Shown here piece by piece: positions 24,469 to 34,293 of a stretch of DNA of 64,000 nucleotides. Location of the stretch: the NCBI GenBank assembly GCA_009694375.1, contig SHVB01000012.1, forward strand, positions 1 to 64,000, written 5' to 3'. The notes under the pieces were generated by a model. That model had not been told where the DNA came from and ran no database searches. It saw only the letters and a program-made list of their open reading frames with translations. This stretch comes from Acidimicrobiia bacterium (GTDB lineage: Bacteria; Actinomycetota; Acidimicrobiia; Acidimicrobiales; VFJN01). A program made the translations under genes and the position numbers. Within the stretch, counting starts at the first letter, position 1; every line of letters starts with the position of its first letter.

Positions 24469-26610
24469 CTACTCGATCTCTTCGGGGGGAGGCGGATCGG
24501 TCGTGGAGGGCGCAGGAGGGTCGTCGGGAGGGATGGTGCTCGAGGTAGTAGAGGTAGTCGGCTCGGTGGGGATCGCGGGCCGATCCGGGCGACTGGTAGG
24601 CGGGGATACCTCGCTGCGGTAGCCCCCGCCGCTGGAGTCGAACTGGCTATCCATCACCAGATAGCGGCTCGATCGATTGCTCGGGTCGGCGTCGACAAAA
24701 TCTTTCTCGGGGAGACCTTCATGCCAGGCCCGCATGTAGCGCCCCCAGATCTCGGCCGGATACGAACCCCCGGTGATACCCGTGCCCCCGATACGCACCT
24801 CGAAGTTGTCCGACGGCGAGCCGATCCACACCGCGGTGGCCATGTAGGGAGTGAACCCCACAAACCAGCCGTTACCCGCATTTTGGGCGGTGCCGGTTTT
24901 CCCCGCCGCGTGTTGGCCCGAGATGCGCGCTTTCGTGCCAGTGCCGCTCTGCACGTTTTTCTCCAGCACATCAGCGGCCAAGCGGGCCGTCTGAGCCGAG
25001 GAGGCCCTACGAGGATTAGGGGCGTGGGCCAACACCACCTTCCCTTCCGGATCCTCCACGCGCTCCACGAAGTACGGCGCGTTGTACATCCCATCGGCCG
25101 CGATGGCCGCTACCGCGGCCGCCATCTCAATCGGGTGCACCCCCTCGGTGCCCAGCGGCGTGGAGACGAAACCCTCGAGGGGGGTGGTGACGCCCATGCG
25201 GCGTGCCTGCTCAACCACGTTGTCGATCCCCACGATCTGACCCAGTCGAACAAAGGCACAGTTCGACGACCGCAGGGTTTGCGAAGTGATCGTGCCGCTA
25301 CCACCCCCGCTGTTGCCAAAGTTCTCCACCTTGTAGGGGTTGGGGACCATCCCGGGAATATCCGTGAAGGTGCAGGCCCCGCGGCCATTCACACTGTCGT
25401 TGAGGCTGTAGCCGCGTTCGAGAAGGGCCATCAGCACAAAAATCTTGAACGTTGAGCCGCCGGAGCGCAGCCCCTGAGTGGTCACGTTGAACTTGTACTG
25501 ATCAAACCCCGCGCCGCCCACCATGGCCCGCACCGCCCCCGTGCCGGGCTCCACCGATACCACCGCCGCGGTGGCATTACGCGCCGCGCCGGTTTCCGGA
25601 TTGGGGGCGAGCGGCACCAGCCCCGCTGGCGTACCAGCCGGGGCCGCCGCCGCGAGCACCTCGTTGCGGGCGTTCACCGCCAGCAACTGCGCTCGCGGCT
25701 CCAAGGTGGTGTAGATCCTCAACCCACCTCGGAATACCTGATACTCCCGCTCGGCGGGGGTAGTACCGAGTTGCGGGTCATCCAACAACTGCTGCTTGAC
25801 CTCCTCGGCGAAATAATCCTCGGTCGTCGGAAGCACCTGATTGATCACGGTAGGGAGCGGTGTGGCCCCCAAATAGATCTCGTCGACATCGGTCAAGCGG
25901 CCAACCTCCACCAAGCGACCCAGAGCAACCGACCGCCGGGCCTTGGCGTCCTCGGGATGGCGGAGCGGATCAAAGGCACTGGGATTAGCGATCATCCCCG
26001 CCAGGAGCGCTGACTGCCCGATGTCGAGGTCGGCGGCACCGATGCCGAAGTAGGTCTCCGCCCCCGCCTGCACCCCGTAGGCGCCGTTACCCAGATACAC
26101 CGTGTTGAGGTACCGCTCGAGAATCTCCGCCTTCGACATGACCTTCTCGAGCCGCCGAGCCAGTAAGGCCTCGCGCGCTTTGCGGCTGATGGTCTGCTCG
26201 TTGCCGTACTCCGCCTTGATCACCTGCTGGGTGATCGTCGAGCCACCCTGCACAACCCGGCCCGAGTCCACGTCCCGCACCAAAGCCCGCACCATGGCCC
26301 GCAGGTTCAGCCCTGTATGGCCGAAGAACCCGGCGTCTTCCACCGCGAGCACGGCCGCAATCGTGTCGGCTGGGATGGTGCTCAGCGCCACCGGCTGACG
26401 ATCCACTTCGGCCCGAAAGGTGGTGAGCACGGAACCGTCGGAGGCATAGACGTACGAACGCTGATCGAGGGGGCTGAGCACGATCTCCCCCGCCACCGAG
26501 GTGGAGGCGTAACGCAGGTAGTGGGCGACCGGTAGCAGCGCCACAGCAACGATGGCGAGGCCGAGGCCCGCCAGCGCGGTGATCAGAGTGAAGCGGAGGA
26601 AAGATCGCAC
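24469..26610 (-). CDS. Class A penicillin-binding protein (transglycosylase/transpeptidase)
   Basis: A bifunctional peptidoglycan synthase of about 713 residues. It has an N-terminal membrane helix (FTLITALAGLGLAIVAVALL) and a GT51 domain with the catalytic EDAGFFGHTGLN motif and GGSTITQQ. The transpeptidase domain has the S-x-x-K serine motif GSTFK, SSN and KTGT (GKTGTAQN). The C-terminal tail is rich in Thr/Pro/Ser and acidic residues, as in actinobacterial PonA-type proteins. The start is taken as the GTG at 26610; an in-frame ATG at 26658 would add 16 residues without changing the topology. It is divergent from the LLM gene. Confidence 0.93.
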   Translation of the reverse strand: MRSFLRFTLITALAGLGLAIVAVALLPVAHYLRYASTSVAGEIVLSPLDQRSYVYASDGSVLTTFRAEVDRQPVALSTIPADTIAAVLAVEDAGFFGHTGLNLRAMVRALVRDVDSGRVVQGGSTITQQVIKAEYGNEQTISRKAREALLARRLEKVMSKAEILERYLNTVYLGNGAYGVQAGAETYFGIGAADLDIGQSALLAGMIANPSAFDPLRHPEDAKARRSVALGRLVEVGRLTDVDEIYLGATPLPTVINQVLPTTEDYFAEEVKQQLLDDPQLGTTPAEREYQVFRGGLRIYTTLEPRAQLLAVNARNEVLAAAAPAGTPAGLVPLAPNPETGAARNATAAVVSVEPGTGAVRAMVGGAGFDQYKFNVTTQGLRSGGSTFKIFVLMALLERGYSLNDSVNGRGACTFTDIPGMVPNPYKVENFGNSGGGSGTITSQTLRSSNCAFVRLGQIVGIDNVVEQARRMGVTTPLEGFVSTPLGTEGVHPIEMAAAVAAIAADGMYNAPYFVERVEDPEGKVVLAHAPNPRRASSAQTARLAADVLEKNVQSGTGTKARISGQHAAGKTGTAQNAGNGWFVGFTPYMATAVWIGSPSDNFEVRIGGTGITGGSYPAEIWGRYMRAWHEGLPEKDFVDADPSNRSSRYLVMDSQFDSSGGGYRSEVSPPTSRPDRPAIPTEPTTSTTSSTIPPDDPPAPSTTDPPPPEEIE

Positions 26611-26762
26611 AATGAAAAGATGTTGACCATGGGCAGCCCACCCATCGTACCCATGCACCCTGGTCCATCCCCGTCACCACCGGGCATGGCCGGCGGTGAG
26701 CACCGCCAGGAACTCCTGGGCTGAACCGCCCTCGTTTCCCCCGCCCCCGGTATCGTGCCCCG

Positions 26763-27698
26763 GTGGCCCACGATCGACGATTCCGCTTCGGCATCCAACT
26801 CAGTACCGCCGCCTCGGGGAGCGAATGGGCTTCCGCCGCCCGGACGGCCGAGGACCTCGGGTACTCCACCCTGTTCATGCCCGATCACTTCGGCGACCAG
26901 CTGGCCCCGGTGCCTGCGTTGATGGCCGCCGCCGACGCCACCAGTGAACTTCGAATCGGTGCCTTGGTGTTCGACAACGACTACAAGCACCCGGTGGTGC
27001 TGGCGAAGGAACTCGCCACCATGGATGTGCTCTCGGACGGTCGCCTCGAAGTGGGCCTCGGGGCGGGCTGGATGAAAAGCGACTACGACCAGGCTGGCAT
27101 GACCTACGACGCCCCCGGTGTGCGGGTCTCGCGTATGGAGGAAGGCATCGCCGTGATCAGGGGCTGCTTTGCCCCCGGGCCCTTCTCTTTTCAGGGCGAG
27201 CACTACACGATCACCGACTACGACGCCTTCCCCAAGCCCACCCAGACCCCCCCGCCGCTGATCATCGGGGGTGGCGCCCGACGCGTGCTGTCCATCGCCG
27301 CTCGCGAAGCCCAGATCGTGGGGATCAACCCGTCGATCCACAGCGGCGCCGTAGACGCCGCCGCGGCCCAGAACGGCGCGTCGGACGAAACCGATAAGAA
27401 GATCGGCTGGGTGAGGGAAGCCGCCGGCGACCGTTACGCCGACCTCGAGATCAACCTCTTGCAGTTCGCGGCCATCGTCACCGACGACCGGGAAGGCACC
27501 GCCGAGATGATGGCGCCCCTCTTCGGCCTCCCCGTGTCGGAACTCCACACCTACCCCCATGCGTGCATTGGCACCATCGAGGAGATCGTGGAATCCCTCC
27601 AAGCCCGCCGGGACCGGTGGGACGCCTCCTACATCGTGTTCCAGGGCGACACGATGGAGACGATGGCCCCGGTCGTGGCCAAACTTCGCGGCACCTGA
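26763..27698 (+). CDS. LLM-class F420-dependent oxidoreductase
   Basis: A 311-residue bacterial luciferase-like TIM barrel. The start RFGIQLSTAASGSEWASAART, LGYSTLFMPDHFGDQLAPVP, IGALVFDNDYKHPVVLAKEL and GRLEVGLGAGWMKSDYDQAG are typical of the actinobacterial F420-dependent group (MSMEG_2516-like). Coenzyme F420 use is inferred from the subfamily; no F420 biosynthesis gene is in view. It starts at a GTG and is followed 8 nt later by a Gfo/Idh/MocA oxidoreductase, so the two likely share a transcript. Confidence 0.9.
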   Translation: MAHDRRFRFGIQLSTAASGSEWASAARTAEDLGYSTLFMPDHFGDQLAPVPALMAAADATSELRIGALVFDNDYKHPVVLAKELATMDVLSDGRLEVGLGAGWMKSDYDQAGMTYDAPGVRVSRMEEGIAVIRGCFAPGPFSFQGEHYTITDYDAFPKPTQTPPPLIIGGGARRVLSIAAREAQIVGINPSIHSGAVDAAAAQNGASDETDKKIGWVREAAGDRYADLEINLLQFAAIVTDDREGTAEMMAPLFGLPVSELHTYPHACIGTIEEIVESLQARRDRWDASYIVFQGDTMETMAPVVAKLRGT

Positions 27699-27706
27699 AC
27701 CGACCC

Positions 27707-28738
27707 ATGACCACCCCTGCCACCGTGGATCTCGCCTTCGCCGGTGCGGGGTGGATTGCCGCCGTCCACGGCTACGCGGCGAGCCACGTGCCGGGCCTAC
27801 AGATCACCAAGGTTGCGTCCCGCGACCCGGCCCGCGCGAGCGCGGCGGCTGAACGAATGGGGGCCGAGCCCTGCACCTACGCCGAGCTCCCCGCCGATGC
27901 TCACGGGGTGGTGGTGTGCACTCCTCCTGCCCTCCACCTCAACCACGCCCTGCACGCCATTGAGCGCGGGGCGGGAGTGCTCATCGAAAAACCGTTGTGC
28001 ACCACCCTGGCCGACGCCGATGCACTCGTGGCCGCCGCGGCCACCGGCGGTCAGATCGCCTACGGGGAAAACCTGCTCCATGCCCCCATCGTGCGCCTCG
28101 CCCTGACCCACACCGCCCAGTTGCAGGCCATCGATCTGGTGGAAGTGCGGGCCCTCCAAGGGCGCCCGTCCTGGGGCGATTTTCTCAACGAGGACTGGGG
28201 TGGCGGTGTGCTCTTCGACCTCGGCGTACACCCCCTCGCCGTGGCCCTGGTGCTGGCCGCCCCGGCGGTACCAGTGGAGGTACGAGCCACGCTCGTCGGC
28301 GCAGCAGACCACCCGGTAGACGAGCACGCCGAGGTGACGATCCACTTCGACACCGGCCTGCTCGCCCGGGTCACCGCTAGTTGGCGCCACGCCGATTCCC
28401 CCCTCTGGGATGCCCAGATATCAGCCCCTGATGGGGTGGTGCGGATGGAACTGCTCCCCCGCGCGCTCCTCGAACGCAACGGCGTGGAGGTGCCCCTCCC
28501 CGGCACCAGCCAGGGGGTACCGGCTCAACTCGAAGAATTCGGCTACCTCCAGCAGATCGAATCCTTCGCCCTCGACCTCCAAGAGCACCGAGCACCGACG
28601 CTTGGCCCCGCCTTCGGGCGCTCGGTCCTCGACCTTGTCTGTGCTGCCTACGCCTCCGCCGGTCAAGCCAGCGCTTGGGTGGACCTCCCCTTTCGCGGCT
28701 CACGCCACCAGACCCCGCTGCAACTCTGGCGAGGTTGA
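27707..28738 (+). CDS. Gfo/Idh/MocA-family NAD(P)-dependent oxidoreductase
   Basis: A 343-residue protein with an N-terminal Rossmann fold (DLAFAGAGWIAAVHGYAASH), the family EKP motif (VLIEKPLCTT, about residue 94) and a C-terminal alpha/beta domain with GGGVLFDLGVHPLAVAL, equivalent to the G-G-x3-D-x-G-x-H motif. These enzymes oxidise sugars, inositols or related polyols. The ATG at 27707 lies 8 nt after the LLM gene. The substrate is not deducible. Confidence 0.9.
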   Translation: MTTPATVDLAFAGAGWIAAVHGYAASHVPGLQITKVASRDPARASAAAERMGAEPCTYAELPADAHGVVVCTPPALHLNHALHAIERGAGVLIEKPLCTTLADADALVAAAATGGQIAYGENLLHAPIVRLALTHTAQLQAIDLVEVRALQGRPSWGDFLNEDWGGGVLFDLGVHPLAVALVLAAPAVPVEVRATLVGAADHPVDEHAEVTIHFDTGLLARVTASWRHADSPLWDAQISAPDGVVRMELLPRALLERNGVEVPLPGTSQGVPAQLEEFGYLQQIESFALDLQEHRAPTLGPAFGRSVLDLVCAAYASAGQASAWVDLPFRGSRHQTPLQLWRG

Positions 28739-28805
28739 GGATGCCCACCGCCCGCCTCGGCGGTCATGCGAGATTTGTAACACCATCCAGATAGGTTCAG
28801 AGGCC

Positions 28806-30566
28806 GTGACAACAGCCGATTCCAAGCCAGGGATGATGCGCCGTGGCGGTGCGCTCCTCTGGTTGTCTGTGCGAGCCCAGGCTGGCCCGTTCGCGCTCGC
28901 CATCGTGGGGGCCACATTGTTTGCCGTCATGGCGGTCGGCGGCACCGTGGTGATCGGCCGAATAACCGACAAGGTAATCATCCCGGCCTTCGAGGAGGGG
29001 GGCGTGTCGAACCGTGCCGTCGCCCTGGCTGCCGCCGCGGTGATCGCCGCCTCGCTCCTGCGGATCGTGGGCGTGGTACTGCGCCGCTACTTCGGCCAGA
29101 TGGCCCAGCGGCGCATGCAGATGCTGTGGTTCAAACGGGTAACGGACCGCTACCTCGCCGTGCCCCTCAGTTGGTTCGATGATCAGCCCACCGGCCAACT
29201 ACTCGCCCATGCCGACGCCGACTGCGAACGATCCACCATCGCCATGCAGCCGTTGCCGTTCTCCATCGGGGTGCTCATCATCATCATCATCTCGATGACC
29301 CTGCTGGCCTTCGTGGATCCCGTGCTGTTAGCGGTGGCGGTCGGCCTGTTTCCCGGCCTGGCCCTGATCAACAAGGCCTATACCAAGCGGGTGGAGGGCC
29401 CCGCCGCCGCCACCCAGGCCCGGGTGGGCGACGTGTCGGCCGTGGCCCATGAGAGCTTCGAAGGCACCCTGCTGGTAAAGACGCTCGGCCTCGAGGCCCG
29501 CGAAGTGGCTCGCCTCAAGGACAAAGCCGACCAACTCCGTCAGGAGCGGCTCATCGTAGGTCGTCTGCGAGCCGGGTTCGAACCGGGGCTCGACGCCTTG
29601 CCCAGCCTGGGGACGATCGCTCTGCTCTGGCTCGGGGCGGGACGACTCGCCAGTGGTGCCATCACCACCGGGCAACTTGTGCAGGCCATGGTGCTCTTTG
29701 GTATTTTGGCCTTTCCTTTTCGCATCGTGGGCTTCCTCCTCGAGGAGCTACCACGGGCAGTGGTGGCCAACGATCGGGTGCAGCAAGTGCTCGTCGCTCC
29801 CAAACGGTTGCTGCCCACCACCGTCGTGGCTCTCCCGGCCGGCCCGCTGGATGTGGTGCTCGATGCGGTGAGCTTTACCCACGGCCCCGACGCGGTGCTC
29901 CATGACGTCTCAGCCCGCGTCGCCCCCGGCGAGGTGGTGGCGCTGGTGGGCGCCACCGGTTCCGGCAAGAGCACGCTGTGCAGCCTCATCGCCCACCTGA
30001 TGGACCCCGATACCGGATCGGTCCTCATCGGCGGCGTACCTCTACCCGAAACCGACCCGGTCGAATTCCACCGCACCACCGCCTTGGTGTTCCAGGAGAG
30101 TTTCCTCTTCTCCGACTCGGTGCGAGAGAACCTCTCCCTCGGTGAGGACATCGACGACAACGTGATCTTCGCCGCCCTCGACATCGCCAAAGCCCGCAGC
30201 TTCGTGGAACGACTGCCCCATGGGCTCGACGAGAAACTCGGTGAACGGGGGGTCACCCTGTCGGGCGGCCAACGCCAGCGCCTTTCCCTGGCCCGCGCCT
30301 TGCTGCGGCAACCCCGCGTCCTCCTGCTCGATGATGCGACCTCGGCGGTAGACGCCACCGTGGAGCGGGCCATCCTTGACGGATTACGCCACTCGGTGGC
30401 CGCCACCACCGTCATCGTGGCCCATCGGATCTCCACCATCGCGCTGGCCGATCGCGTCCTCATGCTCGATGGCGGCCGCATCACTGCGGAGGGCACCCAC
30501 CACGAACTCCTGCACCAGCCCGCCTACGCCGCGTTGGTGCAGGCGTATGAACAGGCCCCGCTATGA
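28806..30566 (+). CDS. ABC exporter half-transporter, first subunit (degenerate Walker B)
   Basis: A 586-residue type IV (MsbA-like) half-transporter: six membrane helices (about 20-320) and an ATPase domain. Walker A is GATGSGKST (about residue 382), the signature LSGGQRQRLS is intact, Walker B reads LLLDDATSAVD and the H-loop VAHRIST. Aspartate replaces the catalytic glutamate after Walker B. The start is a GTG with AGAGG upstream. It overlaps the second subunit by ATGA. The pair forms a heterodimer in which this Walker site is the non-hydrolysing one. The cargo is unknown; lipids and drugs are usual for the family. Confidence 0.92.
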   Translation: MTTADSKPGMMRRGGALLWLSVRAQAGPFALAIVGATLFAVMAVGGTVVIGRITDKVIIPAFEEGGVSNRAVALAAAAVIAASLLRIVGVVLRRYFGQMAQRRMQMLWFKRVTDRYLAVPLSWFDDQPTGQLLAHADADCERSTIAMQPLPFSIGVLIIIIISMTLLAFVDPVLLAVAVGLFPGLALINKAYTKRVEGPAAATQARVGDVSAVAHESFEGTLLVKTLGLEAREVARLKDKADQLRQERLIVGRLRAGFEPGLDALPSLGTIALLWLGAGRLASGAITTGQLVQAMVLFGILAFPFRIVGFLLEELPRAVVANDRVQQVLVAPKRLLPTTVVALPAGPLDVVLDAVSFTHGPDAVLHDVSARVAPGEVVALVGATGSGKSTLCSLIAHLMDPDTGSVLIGGVPLPETDPVEFHRTTALVFQESFLFSDSVRENLSLGEDIDDNVIFAALDIAKARSFVERLPHGLDEKLGERGVTLSGGQRQRLSLARALLRQPRVLLLDDATSAVDATVERAILDGLRHSVAATTVIVAHRISTIALADRVLMLDGGRITAEGTHHELLHQPAYAALVQAYEQAPL

Positions 30567-32467
30567 GCCATCCCGAAGAGGACCTGGGGGAACTGGAGGA
30601 ACTCGACGCCATCGTGGATGTGCTCGTGGATTCGGCTCCCCCCGGAAGCCACGACCAGGAACGCCGTCACAGCATCACCAGCAACGAGGAGGACGCACTT
30701 AGTGCTGCGGGCGCCATCGCGGTACTCCGGCGTGGGTTGGCCGCTACCCCCGAACTGCGCCAAGGGGTGGCCCTCACCCTCGCGCTGGCGGTGGCCACCG
30801 CCATCGGCAAACTCGCTGTACCCATTCTCATCCAGCAGATCCTCGATCGCGGGGTGTTCGGAGAAGATGGATACCGCCCGGGCTTTGTGGCCGCGGCTTG
30901 CTGCGGCGCGGCGGTGGGCATCATCGCGCTCTACTTCATCAGCCGGGCCACCTTCCTGCGACTGGTGCGTTCAGCGGAGGCAAGCCTGCTCGGTCTGCGG
31001 GTACGTACCTTCCACCACATCCAGCGGCTTTCCCTGGCCGACCACGTAGAACAGCGGCGCGGCGCCCTGGTAGCCCGGGTAACCAGCGACATCGAAACCT
31101 TGGCCCAGTTCACCGAATGGGGCGCAGTCGCCTGGATCGTGGACACCGTGCTCATTGTCACCACCGTCGCGGTGATGTTCGTCTACTCACCCCCCCTCGC
31201 CGCGGTGGCGGTCGCCGTGTTTCTGCCACTTCTCCCCGCCCTGGGGTATCTGCAGCGCCGCCAACTGGCGGCCTACGACGAACTGCGTACCGCCGTAGGG
31301 GGCACACTGTCGGAGGTATCCGAACTCGTGACCGGCGCCTCAGTGGTGCAGGCCTACGGGTTGCAGCGTCGTACGCGCCGGCGTCTCGATCGGGCGGCCC
31401 GAACGCAGTACAAGGCCCAAATGGGGGCGGCGAAATGGTTCGCCATCATGTTCCCGCTGTCGGACTTCTTCGGTGCCCTGGCCCTGGCGACGGTCATCTC
31501 CGTGGGCGCCCTCAACGGACCCGCCTGGGGGCTCGACCTGGGCAAACTCGTGGCCTTTGTGTTCCTCGTGAACCTGCTGCTCGCCCCCATCGCCGAACTG
31601 AGCGAGATCCTTGACCAAACCCAAACCGCTATTGCGGGTTGGCGGAAGATTCTTGGGGTCCTCGCCACGCCGATCGACGTCACGGAACCGGAGAACGGCA
31701 TCACCCTGCCCACCGGTCCCCTGGCGGTGGATTTCGAAGACCTTCGGTTCACCTACCGGACCGGCGACGAAGTGCTTCGGGGCATCAACCTGCACCTCCC
31801 GGCGGGGGCCTATGTGGCGGTGGTGGGCGAAACCGGTTCGGGCAAGACGACCATCGCCAAACTCCTCTGCCGTCTAGCCGACCCCACCGCCGGTACCCTG
31901 CGGGTCGGGGGCACCCACCTCCGCCAGGTGGCCCCGGAGTCGCGTCGATCGGCGATTCGCATGGTGCCGCAAGACGGCTTTCTCTTCGATACGACCATTG
32001 CGGAAAATGTGCGGGTCGGCACGCCCGAGACGAGCGACGAGGCAATCCAGTCCGCCTTCGACTCCCTCGGGCTCGGCGGCTGGCTGGAGGACGTCCCCGG
32101 TGGGCTCCACGCGCCAGTGGGCGAACGCGGCGGCAGCCTGTCGATGGGCGAGCGCCAACTGGTAGCCCTCGCCCGGGCGCAACTCGGAAACCCCGGCCTG
32201 CTGGTACTCGACGAAGCCACCTCGTCGGTGGACCCAAAGACTGAACAAGCCCTTGCCGAGGCGCTCGAGCGGTTGACGGCCGGACGCACGGTGGTGAACA
32301 TCGCCCATCGCCTCTCCTCCGCCGAACGAGCGGACCTGGTGGTGGTGGTGGACAACGGCAACGTGGTGGAAACCGGCACCCATGCCGAATTGGTCGCCGC
32401 CGGCGGCACCTACGCGGCGCTCTACTCGAGTTGGCTCGGAAACACGAGGGTGCTGCGCGACGGCTGA
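30563..32467 (+). CDS. ABC exporter half-transporter, second subunit (degenerate signature)
   Basis: A 634-residue partner of the preceding gene. An acidic N-terminal extension of about 50 residues is followed by six membrane helices and an ATPase domain. Walker A (GETGSGKTT) and Walker B with catalytic glutamate (LLVLDEATSSVD) are intact, but the signature is LSMGERQLV rather than LSGGQ. In the dimer this weak signature faces the weak Walker B of subunit one, so both defects fall in one composite site. The ATGA overlap with the first gene supports fixed stoichiometry. Confidence 0.92.
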   Translation: MSHPEEDLGELEELDAIVDVLVDSAPPGSHDQERRHSITSNEEDALSAAGAIAVLRRGLAATPELRQGVALTLALAVATAIGKLAVPILIQQILDRGVFGEDGYRPGFVAAACCGAAVGIIALYFISRATFLRLVRSAEASLLGLRVRTFHHIQRLSLADHVEQRRGALVARVTSDIETLAQFTEWGAVAWIVDTVLIVTTVAVMFVYSPPLAAVAVAVFLPLLPALGYLQRRQLAAYDELRTAVGGTLSEVSELVTGASVVQAYGLQRRTRRRLDRAARTQYKAQMGAAKWFAIMFPLSDFFGALALATVISVGALNGPAWGLDLGKLVAFVFLVNLLLAPIAELSEILDQTQTAIAGWRKILGVLATPIDVTEPENGITLPTGPLAVDFEDLRFTYRTGDEVLRGINLHLPAGAYVAVVGETGSGKTTIAKLLCRLADPTAGTLRVGGTHLRQVAPESRRSAIRMVPQDGFLFDTTIAENVRVGTPETSDEAIQSAFDSLGLGGWLEDVPGGLHAPVGERGGSLSMGERQLVALARAQLGNPGLLVLDEATSSVDPKTEQALAEALERLTAGRTVVNIAHRLSSAERADLVVVVDNGNVVETGTHAELVAAGGTYAALYSSWLGNTRVLRDG

Positions 32468-32484
32468 AGTGGCAGGCTCACTAG

Positions 32485-33132
32485 ATGTCCGACATCGATG
32501 TCTCCGCCGCCGACCATCTCCTCAAGACCACCAAGCAGGTTCGCCAGCGCCTCGACCTCACCCGGCCGGTTCCCGCCGAACTGATCCTGGAGTGCATCGA
32601 TGTGGCGAGCCACGCCCCGATGGGCGGCAACCAGGAACGCAACCGTTGGTTGGTGATCGACGATCCCGATCTGAAGGCAGCCATCGCCGAGCCCTACCAG
32701 GCCGTGGGCCGGCCCTACCTCGCCGCCGGAGCCGATAGCACCGCTACGGCCCGTCAGCAGCGGGTGGTCGACTCGGCGTCGTACCTCGTTGAACATATCG
32801 CGGAGGTTCCCACCATGGTGATCGCCCTGCGACTCGATCGCCTTCCCGAGACAGCCCAAAACTTTGAGGTGGCTGGCTATCACGGATCGGTCGCGCCGGG
32901 CGTCTGGAGCTTCCAACTGGCGGCCCGGGCCCGCGGTCTCGGATCGGCATGGACCACGTTCCACCTCGTCCACGAACAACAAGTGGCCGAGTTGTTGGGC
33001 ATCCCCGACACCGTCACTCAGATCGCGCTGCTGCCGGTGGCGTATTACACCGGCGATACCTTCTCACCGGCCCCGCGCCGCCCGGCGGAGGAGATCACCT
33101 ACTTCAACCGGTGGAAGAGCCCCCGCTCCTAG
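32485..33132 (+). CDS. Nitroreductase family protein
   Basis: A 215-residue flavin oxidoreductase of the nitroreductase fold. The N-terminal RQRLDLTRPVPAELILECID and ASHAPMGGNQERNRWLVIDD supply the FMN phosphate contacts, and a central SFQLAARARGLGSAWTTFH is the usual helix over the flavin. It probably reduces nitroaromatics, quinones or enones with NAD(P)H. It is 17 nt after the ABC genes and may be co-transcribed. It faces the convergent alpha/beta hydrolase. Confidence 0.88.
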   Translation: MSDIDVSAADHLLKTTKQVRQRLDLTRPVPAELILECIDVASHAPMGGNQERNRWLVIDDPDLKAAIAEPYQAVGRPYLAAGADSTATARQQRVVDSASYLVEHIAEVPTMVIALRLDRLPETAQNFEVAGYHGSVAPGVWSFQLAARARGLGSAWTTFHLVHEQQVAELLGIPDTVTQIALLPVAYYTGDTFSPAPRRPAEEITYFNRWKSPRS

Positions 33133-33162
33133 CCCCCGTCGGCCACCCCCGGGGCCGCGGCC

Positions 33163-33834
33163 TCAGTGGGCCCCGCTCAGCCGCTCCCGGATCCAACGCC
33201 CCGTATGGGCCCGGAGTTGCTCCCCCGCCTCGGACAGCAGATGTCCGGCGCCTTCGCACACCACCACTTCGGCGGGCCCACCTACCAACTCCGCCACCAC
33301 TTCGCTGGCGGCCCGCGGAATGATCTCATCACGATCCCCGTGGAAGGCGAGCAACGGAGCCGTCATTCCCCCCGCCTGTTCACAGCCCGCCGACTGTGTG
33401 GCGAAGGTGACTACCCCTTTCGTCCACTCCCCCATCGCCAGGGCCGCCCGCACCGCGATCGCCCCGCCAAAACTGTGCCCGCCGGTCACAAATCGCTGCG
33501 CACCGCCCCGAGCCGCCAAATCGGCCACCGCCAGCAGATCGAGCGTACAAAGGTCGATGTCGTTCGGACGCCGCCACCCAACGCGCAAGACCCCGATCCC
33601 ACTGCCCGCCGGCGCCAACTCCTCGCCGAGCCAGTGATACAAACCATCGGCCGGTCCCAACAGCCCCCCCATGGCCCCGCCACCGAGGACGACCGCGGCG
33701 GCGGCATCGGGGTCGCCGTGCCACAACACGGTGAGCAGTCCCCGCATCGTGAACACCTCGAGATGACGCAAGGTAGGGGTGATCACCAACTCTTGACGGG
33801 CCAACGCCTCCAGGAGAGCGAGTGGAGAGGCCAT
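33163..33834 (-). CDS. Alpha/beta hydrolase (dienelactone hydrolase-like)
   Basis: A 223-residue alpha/beta hydrolase. The nucleophile elbow is GHSFGG (Ser about 119), the acid lies in LLAFHGDRDEIIP and the histidine in CEGAGHLLS, giving a complete triad. The oxyanion region GGGAMGGLLG follows the first strand. Substrate unknown. It lies 5 nt downstream of a RidA gene on the same strand and is likely co-transcribed. Confidence 0.87.
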   Translation of the reverse strand: MASPLALLEALARQELVITPTLRHLEVFTMRGLLTVLWHGDPDAAAAVVLGGGAMGGLLGPADGLYHWLGEELAPAGSGIGVLRVGWRRPNDIDLCTLDLLAVADLAARGGAQRFVTGGHSFGGAIAVRAALAMGEWTKGVVTFATQSAGCEQAGGMTAPLLAFHGDRDEIIPRAASEVVAELVGGPAEVVVCEGAGHLLSEAGEQLRAHTGRWIRERLSGAH

Positions 33835-33839
33835 GAGGG

Positions 33840-34241
33840 CTAGGGCGCCGTCGGGGCGGGCGCCACGATGGCATCGACCTCGATCTCCACCTTCCAGCGG
33901 GGATCGAGGAGAGCCGCCACCACCACCGTGGTGTTGGCCGGGCGCACGTCGCCGAACACCTGGCCGTGTACCGCCGAGATCGGGTCGAAGTCTGCGGCAT
34001 CCACCAGGAACACCCGGGTGCTCACCACATCGGCCAGTGAGGCCGCCGCTTCCTCCAACGCCCCACCAATGATCTCAAAGCATCTTCGGGCCTGCGCTCC
34101 CGGGTCGGGGTCGACATTGCCATCGGGCCATTGCGGCGCCGTACCTGACACCATCACCTGGTCCCCCACCCGCAGCGCCCGGCTGTACCCAACCGTCTGC
34201 TCATAGGGCGACCCTGAGGAAATGCGCTGCCGATCGCTCAT
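33840..34241 (-). CDS. RidA family protein
   Basis: A 133-residue RidA/YjgF/UK114 protein. Typical features are SSGSPYEQTVGYSRALRVGD, VMVSGTAPQWPDG, the strand FLVDAADFDPISAVHGQVFG, and the arginine of VRPANTTVVVAALLDPRWKVEIE that binds the imine or carboxylate substrate. The family removes reactive enamines/imines from PLP enzymes, though many members are specialised. It is upstream of the alpha/beta hydrolase and divergent from the acetyltransferase. Confidence 0.92.
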   Translation of the reverse strand: MSDRQRISSGSPYEQTVGYSRALRVGDQVMVSGTAPQWPDGNVDPDPGAQARRCFEIIGGALEEAAASLADVVSTRVFLVDAADFDPISAVHGQVFGDVRPANTTVVVAALLDPRWKVEIEVDAIVAPAPTAP

Positions 34242-34293
34242 CTCACCAACCTACCGCTGGCCTGCAACCTCCCTCGTCGGCCATCCTGGGGGG

